In this document: positions 32,401 through 46,445 of the stretch, piece after piece
Numbering within the stretch: position 1 is the first letter of the stretch
Layout: each line of letters begins with the position of its first letter
Source: Nelumbo lutea
Lineage: Eukaryota > Streptophyta > Magnoliopsida > Proteales > Nelumbonaceae
Assembly (NCBI GenBank): GCA_022828595.1
Contig: JAKGHH010000004.1
Span: forward strand, 86,146,270-86,210,269
DNA length: 64,000 nt
Reading direction: 5' to 3'
Made by a program: the position numbers and the translations under genes
The notes under the pieces: model-generated
The model's input: only the letters and a program-made list of their open reading frames with translations
Told to the model about the DNA's origin: nothing
The model's database searches: none

Positions 32401-33710
32401 GCAGAAAGCTCACCACCATACTGTGGGTAGAAACCATTCCCAGAAGCCAGCCCGTAGACATCTCTACCCACTTCACGACCTCATCCTGAAAGATGGCACC
32501 ATGACTCTTACGCAGGGCCTTCACGTGATCCATGATCTTATCTTTCACAGGTGGAAGATAGCCCTCTGGTCCATCCACAGGTACGGACGAACTCCCCGGC
32601 TCTTGAGGGCGAACTCCCTCACACTGGACCTCAGCTGAAGTCGCCTCAGGAACAATAGGCTAGGCCTCCTCCTAAGAAGGTACAGAAGGAGACCGGCTTC
32701 ACAATTGAGACTTCGGGTGAATGACCGGCCTCCCGGCGTGGTCTCTTTGTGGCCTTCTTCTTCCCTTTCTGGGATCTCCTCAAAAGCCTTTCGGCATTGA
32801 TCGGCATGATAGCTACAAAAATAAAAAGTAAGATTAGCCACGAACTAATCAGGATCTTAAGAAGATAAAATCCCAAAGCGACCTACCAAGACTCAAGTCG
32901 GCCTGCACGAGCTTGTCTTCGGTAAGGTAGTTTGAGTAAAGGAAGTCGAGCTCCGCCCAAGACTTAAGCGTCTCTCTCATCTTCAAGTTCAATCTAACAC
33001 TGGGAACCTGGATTGCCAGCCTCCATTGGGTTGGGAAAGGCCACCCCTTGGGGTTACGAACCACGAAGTAACCCCATTTCCAGACTGGGATCCTGTTGGG
33101 GAGTGCGTGCAATAGCTTGTACCCCAGGCAAGGGGACAGGTAGTAGGTTCGTTCTCCTATGCTCGGGGAGAACGCAGGAAGAGTTTTTCTTGATGGACAG
33201 AATGGTGAAATAAGTATCGAGGTCAAGGGGAAGACAGTACTCATAAAAGAGCGAAATGGTCCCTACCACGTTACGAATAGAGTTCGAGTGTAACTAATCT
33301 ATGGTAATTTCAAAAGACTTAAGGACCTTGATGATCAAAGGATGCAAAGGAAGGCAAAGACCAGCCACGAGCTTCTCTTCAAAAATCATGATCTCGTTAT
33401 GATCGTGTTCCCAAGGGAAATTACCTGAAGGAAGGTTGTAGGAGAACTCTCTCAGAAGATTGTACGAGCAAACTAAGGCCTGAAGCCAGTCTAAAGTCAT
33501 TGTTGAAGGACCGAAGTTGTCTAGTACCCGACCTTGGTGAGAAGTAGATGCCTGACTACCTGAGGCCTCTCGAGCCTCCTGAGATGCTTGTACCTCGGGA
33601 AGGCCATGAGCTGCCTCTGAACCCACAATAACCCCGTCCCAGCTACCAACCCGGGCCGAGGTACCCACCTCAGCCTCATCAAGAAGACTATCAAAAATAG
33701 AAGAAGACAT
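31817..33710 (-). pseudogene. Antisense, spliceable extra gene of the Tat element (PF04195-like)
   Basis: On the strand opposite gag-pol a gene-like structure runs from ATG (33,710-33,708, MSSSIFDSLLDEAEVG) to a stop at 31,819-31,817. Likely exons: 33710-32887, 32812-32414, 32317-31817, with GT-AG borders (donor GTAGGTCG, acceptor TTTTTGTAG; donor GTGAGC, acceptor TTGTTGGCAG). Exon 1 has the layout of the 'putative gypsy type transposon' family PF04195 (LCLPLHPLIIKVLKSF, NVVGTISLFYEYCLPLDLD, WKWGYFVVRNPKGWPFP). Exon 2 has a basic KGKKKATKRPRRE patch and VKDKIMDHVKALRKSHG. Exon 3 is a long coiled coil (about 32,280-32,060) with an acidic tail. Breaks: TAG after EITID in exon 1 (about 33,291), a one-base-type shift near 33,060-33,100, and TAG after FEAL in exon 3 (about 32,018). 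Its function is unknown. An intron GA/TC run lies at 32,369-32,401. Confidence 0.65.
32369..32401. repeat. GA microsatellite
   Basis: An uninterrupted GA run of about 32 bp. On the antisense strand it is a TC tract lying in the second putative intron of the antisense gene. Confidence 0.8.
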
Positions 33711-34123
33711 GGAACTAAAGGGAACTGAAATAAAAAACAAAGGAAGACTCACTAAAGAGAGATGACCTGATTAAGAGGAAGTGACGAATTGAAAAACCCG
33801 AGCTAAAGAAGAAAGTGCAACCTCAAATCAAAGACTGATAAGCTTGTGGTGAAGGAAATGGGTCCCGAGTCTCACTATTTATGGCCAATGTGCTAGAGAA
33901 TCAACGGTCGAGATTGAAGCGATCTGACGGCTCCTGAGAAAACCAGTTGCACGACCCTCGAGATCAAAAACAATTTAGCACATTTTTTGGCATCCGCGGA
34001 TCCTATAAATCGCTTGATGTCCGCGCGTAAATTGCACGCGATCCATCCAACATCAGCCAGACTTCGAGCCAAATCCACTTGGCACACCGTGAACTCCTCA
34101 AACCAGGTCAAGACCCCTAGCTC

Positions 34124-34141
34124 GAGGAGTGGGGAGGCAAT
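34124..34141 (+). promoter_or_regulatory. Tat polypurine tract
   Basis: GAGGAGTGGGGAGGCAAT lies directly before the 3' LTR start TGATG; it is the expected plus-strand primer site. Confidence 0.8.
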
Positions 34142-34942
34142 TGATGAAGGAGGATTTGGCCCGACCTCCTAGTAGGGGAACACGTGGATGTGATTCCACG
34201 TAAGCAACAACTCAACGTAACCAGATCGGCACGTGTACGTGACTTGACACAAGTGACAACTCAGCATAAGTCAGCTCGCTACAAAGCGAGCTCGGGTATG
34301 CCAGTACCCCAAACTGAAGTCACTTCGGGATGAATGCACCTCAGTACAAGATTACACTAGGACCACCTCGGCCCGGGGGCACTTTGGCATTTACGACAAG
34401 GGCAAACCTAAGCGTGAGCTCGAGAAGCTCGCTACCAGGTAGTCTGGTATCCTACAGGTAGCTCGCCTACCGTATAGATCTCTGCATGGCAACCTCGAGG
34501 AATACACCCCCATCCCTAAACCCTGTAGGATCGTACTTATAACGATAACATTAGTTCACCAACTCCCCGTTGTGACGGGAAGTGAAAATGTTACCATTTG
34601 GCGGCGTTTCAACCACCTAACACGTGACAAATCCCATCGTAACAGGGATTCAGTGATCGTTCCACCTACCCACCTGAGCCAGTGTATAAAGACCCCGCTC
34701 TTACCAGGGGTGAAGGTACGTTCTATTATCATTGTTGTGTGTGTAATCTTCACTCTCTAAGCTCTCTCACTGTTAGCATCTTCAAGCTCTCTACTATCAT
34801 TGTGTTCTAACTTAGCCATCGGAGTATCCACGTCAGGTGAGCCACCCCGGGATCTCTGACTCATCTCTATCAGGAACCCGTTCTCATCGCCGCTGGAAGC
34901 CAATTCATATCCAGCAGGGAGTAACCAGATTACACCACATCA
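34142..34942 (+). repeat. Tat 3' LTR, 801 bp
   Basis: Aligns along its whole length to the 5' LTR apart from the missing 154-bp second copy. Differences are mostly transitions and look to be a few per cent by eye. Confidence 0.9.
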
Positions 34943-34947
34943 GGTAG

Positions 34948-35455
34948 CCATTAAAGTTGGAAAGAAAGTTATAATAAAATGGCTTTTATAACCTTTCTCA
35001 AACAAAGAAGTAGAGGATAATTTTAGTCTAAAAAATGTTTCACATTGCATTCCCACTTTTATATATAGTATAGATAAACAAGCATTAAATGAAAAATGTA
35101 AAATGACATTTTTGTTATATATTGTTTTCCAATTATTGAATAAAAGTACTTTTTTATCTTTTCATCAAATAAGTACTAAATGAAGATGTAAAATAACAAT
35201 TTTGTCTTTACTTATTTTCTATTTCAAACTTTATAAAGAGGGGCATTTGTTGTCCAATAAATTTCCAATAACACCTATTCACACTTTTATAGATAGTATA
35301 GATAGATTTAAGATAGACTTCATAGGATAAGACTCATTCTTTCATTGTTGAATTTAAAGACGAGAAAAAGCAAAGCAAAGTAGATAGTAAATCAGCTATC
35401 TGGTTTTCAAAGTGGACAACAAATTAGACAGAATATCATCAATCACCTGCTAATG
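34948..35455. repeat. AT-rich degenerate repeat block, right part
   Basis: Continuation of the block split by the Tat insertion. CCCACTTTTATATATAGTATAGAT (about 35,054) and CACACTTTTATAGATAGTATAGAT (about 35,280) recur here. No gene. Confidence 0.45.
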
Positions 35456-35458
35456 ACA

Positions 35459-35950
35459 TTAATCACCTATGATGATAGAATCAAAGTGCTCATAGTAAAG
35501 GGACTTGAGAGATGATGCAAACCAATAGGCAAAGGAACAAGCTCTGTCCAAGAGGTCTACTATGAGACCCAGACCCGACCCAAACCAAATACACTTACAT
35601 TTTTCATAATGAAAGAGAGCATGCATAACCGATTCATTCTCTCTCACACACATCTACAACATAAAGGAGATGAAATTATTTTTCTTTTGTATAAATTTTC
35701 ATTTATGGCAAGACCATTTTTACAATATCTCCAAAGAAAATTTTTAATCTTTGGTTCAATCAAGAGATGCCAAAACCTCTTCCAAAAAGGCTTCTCCTCC
35801 CAAGAACTTTTTCCTCTAGGGCTTGGGTTGAACTAATTCTTGGAGGCAATGAAGTAAGCCGATTTAACCGTGAACTGACTTGAAGCAAAGCCAATCCAAA
35901 TGGGCTTGTCTTCCCTATAAAACAAAGGCAGCCTGATTATCAGGATCATT
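35459..35950 (-). pseudogene. LINE reverse-transcriptase 3' relic (zf-RVT region)
   Basis: Reading the minus strand from about 35,930 gives DKPIWIGFASSQFTVKSAYF, then IEPKIKNFLWRYCKNGLA, then CVRENESVMHALFHYEKCKC and WFGSGLGL, across several frames. This is the zinc-binding segment (zf-RVT) found after the reverse transcriptase of plant L1-type LINEs. No RT core is present and stops are common; it is a 5'-truncated, old copy. Confidence 0.7.
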
Positions 35951-35969
35951 TCCGCTGTGTAATCCAAGA

Positions 35970-36200
35970 AAAGGTCTGTAACCAAAAAATCGTTGAATTG
36001 GTCAATGACCCATTAACCTAGGTGGTTGAACCGTCGACCCATTCGACCCGTTCATTGGGTTTTGGATTTTTTTTTATTTTAATTTTTTTTAAATTTTTTT
36101 TGTTAGAACGGATCATCCATTCAAATTGGACGATTGAATTGTCAACCTGAAAACCAATGGTCAAAACAATTCCGGTTCTGGGTTGTTTTTAAAACATTAG
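35970..36200. mobile_element. MITE copy c, GGTTTTNAAAAC family (partial)
   Basis: Contains CGTTGAATTGGTCAATGACC, GGTTGAACCGTCGACCC and ends GGTTGTTTTTAAAAC. The left terminus is not conserved. Same family as the copies at 1.2, 15.4 and 49.8 kb. Confidence 0.45.
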
Positions 36201-36593
36201 TTCTACCTCCATCATCCCTTAGAGTTGTTTTGCCAATTGAATGATTCCACCATGTGATGGTTTTTGAGAAAGATTAATGGTGTTATTTGCATCTTGTTCA
36301 AGGGTTTACGAAGATACAATTTTGTTGGGTTGTTCTTCCTCCTTTTATCTTTGATATGCATTTTTTTATTGGGTAAAATTTGAGAAGGCTCCAATGGTAT
36401 GATTTTTTTTTTGACTAGGTAAAAAAATGAAGATGCAATTCAAATTATCATCCCTATCCAACATAACAACACCTTTAGACTTTGGTCATAATCAATAAAC
36501 CAAGAATTTGTGGATTCACTTGGAAACAAATCAGAGTTTATTAGTCATAAATTTCAATACAGCTGATAAGCACCTATAATTTTTTTTTTTTAA

Positions 36594-38448
36594 ATCAAGG
36601 TTCAAAGTTTCACAATGTATTCGCCTCAGCCTGTATTTGTTGATATGTATTGTATCATTAAGGGGTCAGCATGGGAAACACTATAAAATCATTTGTATCG
36701 TGTCGTCCCCGTATCATAACAGTATCAAGGCGTATTGGAGGTGTATTAGACCTATATCGGGGAGTATTAGGATTGTATTGTAGCCGTATCGGGCCGATAC
36801 ACTACAATTTCATGTAGGCAAAAAATGAATTAATATTTTTTTTGGAGAAAAAAAGGCTTTTAACTCTCTCCAAAAGCTTTCTTTCTCTCCCTAACTCATC
36901 AAATCATCCTTACACATTCTTGAATTGTAAAATCTTTTTTTTTTTTAAACAAAAAATAACCTCATAAACTCAAGATTTTTTAGGTTTTTCAACTTTTAAC
37001 AAAAATTGTAAAAATAAATATTTTTTTTTTCAATTTATTCGGTAGTATGTTCCAACATTTTGTGCTTATATATATATACTCTCTCTCCTTATGCTGAAAA
37101 TTCTATATTTTTTTGTACTTAAAATAGATCTATTTAATTTTTAAAGAAAAATTAGAAAAAATAAAAATAACAAAAAACAATAAAATTTTAGATTTTTGGT
37201 TTAATCTTCCCATGCCATATCCATAAATCTATTGAAATTTCTAAAATATTCATTTTTTATTTTTATTTTTGTAAATTTTTGAATAAAAATATTTATTTTT
37301 TTAATCTGTCTTTTTAAAATAATTTTCCAACTTTTAATTCATAGATGTATTAAAATTTATTGTAAAACATTTATTTTTATTTTTTGTAATATTTATCTAT
37401 TTCTTATAATTTTGGGTGTGACCTAAATCTATGGATGGTCTACCACATCCATAAAATTATTTTTCTGTTACATTTGATTTTATAATTTTTGTAATAAAAA
37501 ATAAAATAATTTTTTGAATAAGAAATAAATAATTGTTTAAAAAATTATAGAAAACGTTTCATTGAATAATTATTTAGCTTATATTTTGTAGTTATAACCT
37601 TTTTAGAGTATATCTTTATGTTTTCATATGTTGATTATGACATTTTTTTCTATAAAAACCACTAGAAGGTGAGATTTTTATGTATATATAACTCATTTAG
37701 TATATTTTTAATGTTATTGATGTACGTTTATAATTTATTGGAGTATCTATAATGTTTTCATGAGTTTCCATGTGTTATTAACTTAAATTTGTCTTATTAA
37801 CTTAAACTTTCCGATACTTTAAACTCTATTTTAAACTACCTTATTTTGATTTATTCTTGTCTGAAAGTGAATGTTGAATTTGATTTTAAAAATTTAAAGA
37901 ATAATATAAATCAAATTATTGTTAATGTTTTCATATGTTGATTATGACATTTTTTTCTATAAAAACCACTAGAAGGTGAGATTTTTATGTATATATAACT
38001 CATTTAGTATATTTTTAATGTTATTGATGTACGTTTATAATTTATTGGAGTATCTATAATGTTTTCATGAGTTTCCATGTGTTATTAACTTAAATTTGTC
38101 TTATTAACTTAAACTTTCCGATACTTTAAACTCTATTTTAAACTACCTTATTTTGATTTATTCTTGTCTGAAAGTGAATGTTGAATTTGATTTTAAAAAT
38201 TTAAAGAATAATATAAATCAAATTATTGTTAAAGTGTAAGCAAGTTTCAAAGTATCCATATGATATGCCCAAGCATATTGTATAGTATCTTTTAGGGTCC
38301 AAACGTTTGGGACCCCACTCTTTTTTAATAAAAAATATATTAAAATATCTTCCCAAAAATTTTGAGAAAAAAAACTAAAAAAAAGCTGTTTCCAGTTGTA
38401 ACTAAGTACGTTATGACACAAAATCGTATCCATAATTTGAACCTTGAT
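36594..38448. mobile_element. 1.9-kb inverted-repeat element
   Basis: The left end ATCAAGGTTCAAAGTTTCAC and the right end, in reverse complement ATCAAGGTTCAAATTATGGA, are inverted. Just inside the left end are many GTATCGGGCCGATAC/GTATTGGAGGTGTATT words; the rest is AT-rich and non-coding. Relics of the same type lie at 11.5-11.75 kb. No clear target duplication, so the superfamily is open. Confidence 0.45.
37621..38232. repeat. Perfect 307-bp tandem duplication
   Basis: TTTTCATATGTTGATTATG starts at 37,621 and again at 37,928. I read the two copies as identical until the second ends at about 38,232. Non-coding and AT-rich. Confidence 0.9.
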
Positions 38449-39382
38449 GTGATATTGCATGTCAACCTATTGTGATAAAATTTGGGACATCTAAGACATT
38501 TTGAACAACATTACTTTTAGGGGGCATTCTTTTTCTTGATTTTTGGTCAAAATCCCATTGGCCATAAATCCCATTTCTTGATTTTTGGTCAAAATCCCAT
38601 TGGCCATAAATCCCATGTTCTTTTTTTGGATTTATGTGATGACCAAAAAAGATTTATTTTCTTTTCCACCTTGGGGGAAAATTACCAACACTTTAAAGGG
38701 ACAAAAAAGCCCCTTGTAATAATGGATTTTTATAAATAAAATGGTCATCGCCTTACTTACATGAAAAATAAAAGAACATGCATAAATATACTTAACCAAG
38801 TAAATCTTTCCAGGAAACAATTACCTGGGTAAGTGCATTTACGCAGGTGAATAACTTACCAAAATATGAACAAGGCTAGAGATTTGCCCCTTTTTTGAGG
38901 TGTTAAGTGGAGTAAAACCACGACCAAAAGCAAAAAGGAGTTATATACATTTCGGCTTTGTACTTCGATGCACATATCCCAGTGATAATGAAATTGCACT
39001 GTAAAAAGACGGAGGCCTAAAGGGGCACATTCAAGAGTTCTTTGAATTCAATTAGAAATAAGAAATTATCCGTGCAAGTAGTGCAGTATAAGTGATCCTA
39101 CAGTATCAATTAGAAATAAGAAATTCAACTAGAAATAATTGATCCTCCATTCAAGAGTTCTTTGAATTCAATTAGAAACAAGAAATTATCCGTGCAAGTA
39201 GTGCAGGATAATTGATCCTACAGCATAAAAAATTGTATAAAAAGCATAGCTAAAAACATCCACGAATTTATCAAACTACACGGATTAAAGGCATTCATGC
39301 AACCATCTTAGACTTGGACAACTCAAAAGGCAAGCAAAATTTCCAGCAAGGGAAAGAACCCCCCCCCAAAAAAGAGCCACAT
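38449..39382. other. Intergenic / RPS18 downstream, with tandem repeats
   Basis: A 42-bp unit beginning CTTGATTTTTGGTCAAAATC is present twice (38,535 and 38,577). A 120-bp unit beginning CATTCAAGAGTTCTTTG is present at 39,028 and 39,148. The second lies just beyond the RPS18 stop codon and may overlap its 3' UTR. No other gene seen. Confidence 0.55.
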
Positions 39383-42288
<2,906 letters not shown>

Positions 42289-42318
42289 TTAAAGGGTAGA
42301 GAAAGTCTGGAAAATGAA

Positions 42319-42327
42319 AAACCCTAG
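42319..42327 (+). promoter_or_regulatory. Telo-box-like motif upstream of RPS18
   Basis: AAACCCTAG, about 130 bp upstream of the RPS18 ATG. AAACCCTA (telo box) is a known promoter element of plant ribosomal protein genes. The role here is inferred from position. Confidence 0.5.
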
Positions 42328-43381
42328 AAGGATAATGTATAATTTTGCGTATCATACTATTATGCATTAAGGTCTTTCGTCCTTTAGAAATTAGACCGTA
42401 AGAAACCTTGACCTACATGAGTGATGGCTCGATCTAGACTTTTATTCTCGTACAAAGAAGCCAATCAAACGGCCTCAGATGAGTCATCCTTTTGGTTTTC
42501 TATGTCTTCTTGTGCCTCGTGTGATCGGCTGGCCCGACTTAGAAGTTACCCTTTAATTTTATCGGATTGACTACAATACCCTTAATCTTTTTATAAATTT
42601 CTTTTCTGCGCTCTCATCCGGATAAAACTCGAAAAGCTCGGTGACTTGGCTATCGGAGAATTCGTAATCAAGCAGAGGTATGAACTATCCCAAATATTTA
42701 AGGAAGAATTTTTTTTCCCATTTTCTGAAATTATGCTGCAAATTCTCTTCATCTTGGTCCAGTGTACTTATTCATGAAGAATTACATTAATGGGCAATGT
42801 GGTTTATCTTGAAATTTAGAAACACATCACTTGCAGTTGCAGAACCACAGAATCCCTCCCCCCCCCCCTCTCTCTCTCCACCATACTTGACATGTATTTG
42901 GTATGCAGACATGTTACTGTTACTGTTATTGTAATACCTGATAAATTTCCCATTTCATTATATTGATATATGTCAAAGTCGGAGCTTGGAATATCTGCTC
43001 TCTGGTGCAATGCAGGAACCCTTACTTTATCAATCAGAGTGAGAAAGAGGAAAAATTGTATTGCTTGATTGCAGTATCTAAACTTAGACTTGATAGTTTT
43101 GCCTGAAGTTACAGTTATGCTATTTATGATTGTATTTGTCAAATGGTCATCATATATTTTAGCAATTACATACTGTTGATTGATAATTTTGAGTTTCAGA
43201 TAGATATGTTCGGTTTATTTCCCCTCAATTGTCTGATAGAAAAAGGAAAAAAAGGAAAATTGATTAGAATGTGTGACTTATTTATACTTTGTGAAGGTGA
43301 TCTTGATCATGGGATAACAGACGTCAAGAAGTCATTGCTGGGTTGAGATTAGACACTGGATTTGATCGAATTCTACCAAGG
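42328..43381. other. Shared upstream region of RPS18 and PSB27-H2
   Basis: About 1.2 kb separates the two divergent start codons. It contains a C run followed by a CT run (about 42,857-42,878). No gene seen in it. Either gene's 5' UTR may contain further introns; I cannot place the transcription starts. Confidence 0.5.
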
Positions 43382-46304
43382 ATGATGTCTGTGTCTCTTG
43401 TGGTTGATAAATGCCCCACATTGTTCTCAATGTCAATTGAGAGAATCCACAAACCCTTCATCAAATGTAAGTAACTAATTTCCCTTATGTACCTTTTCCA
43501 TGAATGTTAATAGTTGTGTCCAGGAGGGGCCAAACACCTCATCTCACTAGAAAGAAAGGAAAGGGAAGAAAAAGAGAAAAAAAAAGACAAGAAAACCCCA
43601 CCCACCCACGATCTATACCCTTGGGATACATGCAACATGGTTGGATGAATGTTGCCTTCATTCATTGATTGTATTTATCAATTACAGATCTTTGTACCCA
43701 CTGACCACAAATTTCGTTTTGGCTGCTCACCTATCGAGTCAAAGCAGTTGTAGTTGCAAATATTATAATTGAGTGTCGTATTGTAAAATCTTTGTCCCCA
43801 CTGACCACAATATTCGTTTTGGCTGCTCACCTATTGAGTATTGACTCAAACCAGTTATAGTTGCAAATGTTATCATTGAGTGTTGTATTATTTCATACAC
43901 TGGTTTCTTTGAAAGATAACCATGTCCTTTCCCTGGTTCTTTACTTTCACCTTGTATTCTGTTCACTATTCTTTTTTCCTCTGACCAGTGACTATGTTAT
44001 GGGCCCGGGTGTAGGATCTCGTCACGGGTTGGTTCACGGGGAGAACCTCTTGCTTCCCCTTGCGCCTTCCCTTGCGTGCAGACCCTATTGTGGAAAACCG
44101 AATGGGTGATTTGTCCAAGAGACCACCCGAACTCTCCTCACTCTTCTCTTGACTGGAAACTGAATACTTTATTCCCAAATCACAGCTCCTTAAATAGGAG
44201 ATTACAAGAGGAGACTCCTTACTCCATTCGACTAAGCTAGGACAATCCAACTTTAAATCAAACTCCTACTTCTAACAGACTTCTAACAGAACTCAGTTCT
44301 TATCTCTAATAGATAAGAACAGAACTAGATAAGTAAGAACAGAACTCCTACTTCTAACAGACTTCTAACAGAACTCAGTTCCTATCTCTAATAGATAAGT
44401 AAGAACAGAACTGGAATAAGTAAACTATTGGCGAGCTGGCAAGAAGAGCTGACATGGCAAGATAAGCTGCTGTGTGGCCCCCCCTCACTGCTGCTGCCGG
44501 CGGCGGTAATTCTTCCCACGAATGCATCCACAACAGACTACCCAAAAGAATATATGATAATCATATAGTTGTTACCATTGCATGCTATTCTGTTGTCATT
44601 TAAAGTTGTTCATGCCTTATGTTTCTTGTCAATGTTCCTAGACAGAGCAGGTAAACTATCAAAGGGTCATTCAGTATCATCTTCTCAAGAATCTCTGTCC
44701 GGTAGAAGGGTTATTCTTTTACACAGTGGAGCTTCTTCGGTTGCCTTTTTGACCCTTAATCATGGCTTGACACCAATGCTAGTTAGGGCAGAGGAGCAAG
44801 GCCCTAAAAACCAAGAAGAAGAAGGAGATGAAGGCATTATTGGAGCCATTAAGTCTTTGTTTGATCCCAATGAGAAAACAAAATCTGGAAAGATATTGCC
44901 AAAGTCCTACCTGAAATCTGCTAGAGAGGTTGTGAAAACACTGCGTGAGTCATTAAAAGAAGATCCCAAAGATATTGTCAAATTTAGGAGGACAGCAGAT
45001 GCCGCAAAGGAGTCAATCAGAGAGTATTTGAATAACTGGAAGGGACAGCAGGCTGTGGTTGCTGAGGTATGTCTCCTTTTTGCTTGGATACCATATGCTT
45101 GAAAAAGACATAAGTGTCATATTAATTGAAGTTAGCTGGCTGGTTTGATTTTTGATCCAAGAATATCAAAAAGTAGATAGGGAAAATTTCAGCGTTGAGA
45201 TCAGTGGTGATCACCAACGTCAAGTAAATTAACCTTTTCTCCAGTGGTAGCCATTCTCCAAGTCTAAAGTACAATTATCCACAGGGCTACAAATCGTTTG
45301 AAATTGAATTGGTCTTCTGGAACAGGAGATCTCTTATGTAAAAGCAACATCATGAACTATACTATGCTTGGCTTATGTGCACAGGCAAATAATAGTAAAA
45401 TAAATCTGATATTTGCATGTATTGATGAGTTGCTTAATGTTTAAAAAGTTGGTTGCTGCACTGAACTCAACCAAATTGACTGCTGCCAATGGAAAATTTT
45501 CAATCAAATTAATTATCTTTCTCTTGTCAAATCCATAATAGTCTAGTATGGAAATTGCAAGACATTCTGTCTGAAGAATTATGCCATTCAGCTTGTTGCC
45601 TTCATGTTTGAACTTTGAACTTTGCACTTACATATCTAAGCATTTGTTTGCTCTCATCCCCCCCCCCCCACCCCCACCCACACACCCACACAAAAAAAAA
45701 AAGCAACTATATTGTATGGTTGAGTTTTTATTAAAGAAGGATGTTTATTTACTGCAGGATTTTGTTCTTTATTGCATTGGAAATCCCAATCTTAATAGTA
45801 AAGACTGGGATGCAATTTCATAGGCACTAACAACCTGATATACATTTTTTATCAATCAACCTGATATGCAATCTGAACCTCAATTATTTCCAGCAGTTTG
45901 TGTAGATTATAACTTCTCCCTAAGGAGTGCATCCTAATTTTATCGCTCCCTGTAATGATCACAAATCTCTCATGAATATTTCTAATGGAAATACATGGTA
46001 ATTGTCCATCATTGTGTATATTATCCATGTATGCTAAAGTATAAGTTGAACTCATATATCAATTATGCTCATATGGGATTCTTATGGAAGCTTTTTGAGC
46101 AACTGTTTTGCTTTATTTGTTGTGAGTTCACTTCATATCTTTAACAATGTGAATGGACTCTTTCAGGAATCATATGTTGCCCTTGAGAAGGCAATTAGAT
46201 CACTGGCCAGCTTCTACTCAAAGGCAGGTCCATCTGCTCCATTACCTGAAGAGGTGAAGTCAGAAATTTTGGATGATTTAAACACTGCAGAGGCAGTTTT
46301 GTAA
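43382..46304 (+). CDS. LPA19: Photosystem II assembly protein PSB27-H2 (LPA19), 3 exons, about 215 aa
   Basis: Chloroplast thylakoid-lumen protein of the Psb27 family. The Arabidopsis homologue helps C-terminal processing of the D1 precursor during photosystem II assembly. Exons: 43382-43466, 44642-45066, 46167-46304; stop TAA. The N-terminus (MMSVSLVVDKCPTLF) is a transit peptide. Residues 49-78 hold a twin-arginine GRRVILL followed by a hydrophobic run and VRA before the acidic mature start, as expected for lumen import. The mature part shows IIGAIKSLFDPNEKTKSGK, LKSAREVVKTLRESLKEDP, FRRTADAAKESIREYLNNW, ESYVALEKAIRSLASFYSKA and LPEEVKSEILDDLNTAE, the Psb27 helical bundle. The acceptor of exon 2 is ambiguous: AG at 44,641 or, nine bases on, at 44,650; both keep the frame. 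Intron 1 contains a tandem duplication and a solo LTR. It appears intact. Which of the two ATGs at 43,382 and 43,385 is used is not decidable. Confidence 0.88.
43688..43893. repeat. 100-bp tandem duplication in PSB27-H2 intron 1
   Basis: ATCTTTGTACCCACTGACC (43,688) recurs as ATCTTTGTCCCCACTGACC (43,788). The second copy has a short TATTGAC insertion and several substitutions. Confidence 0.75.
43995..44535. mobile_element. Solo LTR in PSB27-H2 intron 1, 541 bp
   Basis: Begins TGTTATGGGCCC, ends CCACAACA (TGTT/AACA inverted ends), and is flanked by the perfect 5-bp duplication GACTA (43,990-43,994 and 44,536-44,540). There are no internal coding sequences. Inside, a roughly 76-bp unit containing CTTCTAACAGACTTCTAAC is tandemly repeated (about 44,268-44,415). 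Size, TG...CA ends and 5-bp duplication fit an LTR left by recombination between the two LTRs of a full element. The retrotransposon family is unknown. Confidence 0.75.
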
Positions 46305-46445
46305 TAGAAGTCATCTCCTCTGGTTTTTTTTTGATGTATATCACATATGTGCTATGGGAAAAAAAAGGAAAAAAAATTGTCTTTCATTCTTAGCATAAGG
46401 GAAATTAATCATGAATTTCCTGTCATTCCCTTACTCAAGTAAAAC
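46305..46445 (+). other. PSB27-H2 3' UTR (likely)
   Basis: T-rich trailer after the TAA stop. No perfect AATAAA is seen close by, so the polyadenylation site is not fixed. Confidence 0.4.

Larger units (their letters stand above)
24236..34942 (+). mobile_element. Full-length Ty3/gypsy Tat retrotransposon, 10.7 kb, inactive
   Basis: LTRs begin TGATGAAGG and end CACATCA, and the element is flanked by the perfect 5-bp duplication GGTAG (24,231-24,235 and 34,943-34,947). The order is 5' LTR, primer site, gag, protease, reverse transcriptase, RNase H, second RNase H, integrase, tandem repeats, antisense gene, polypurine tract, 3' LTR. A second RNase H downstream of the first is the mark of the Tat lineage. 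Nearly every domain has stops or shifts and the RT active site is altered, so the copy is dead. Its GC content is clearly higher than the AT-rich repeat it entered. Confidence 0.9.

Noticed and set aside
44569..44641. Upstream extension of the PSB27-H2 exon 2 frame (MLPLHAILLSF)
   Set aside because: It lies in intron sequence. The spliced first exon at 43,382 gives a better transit peptide and consistent phase.
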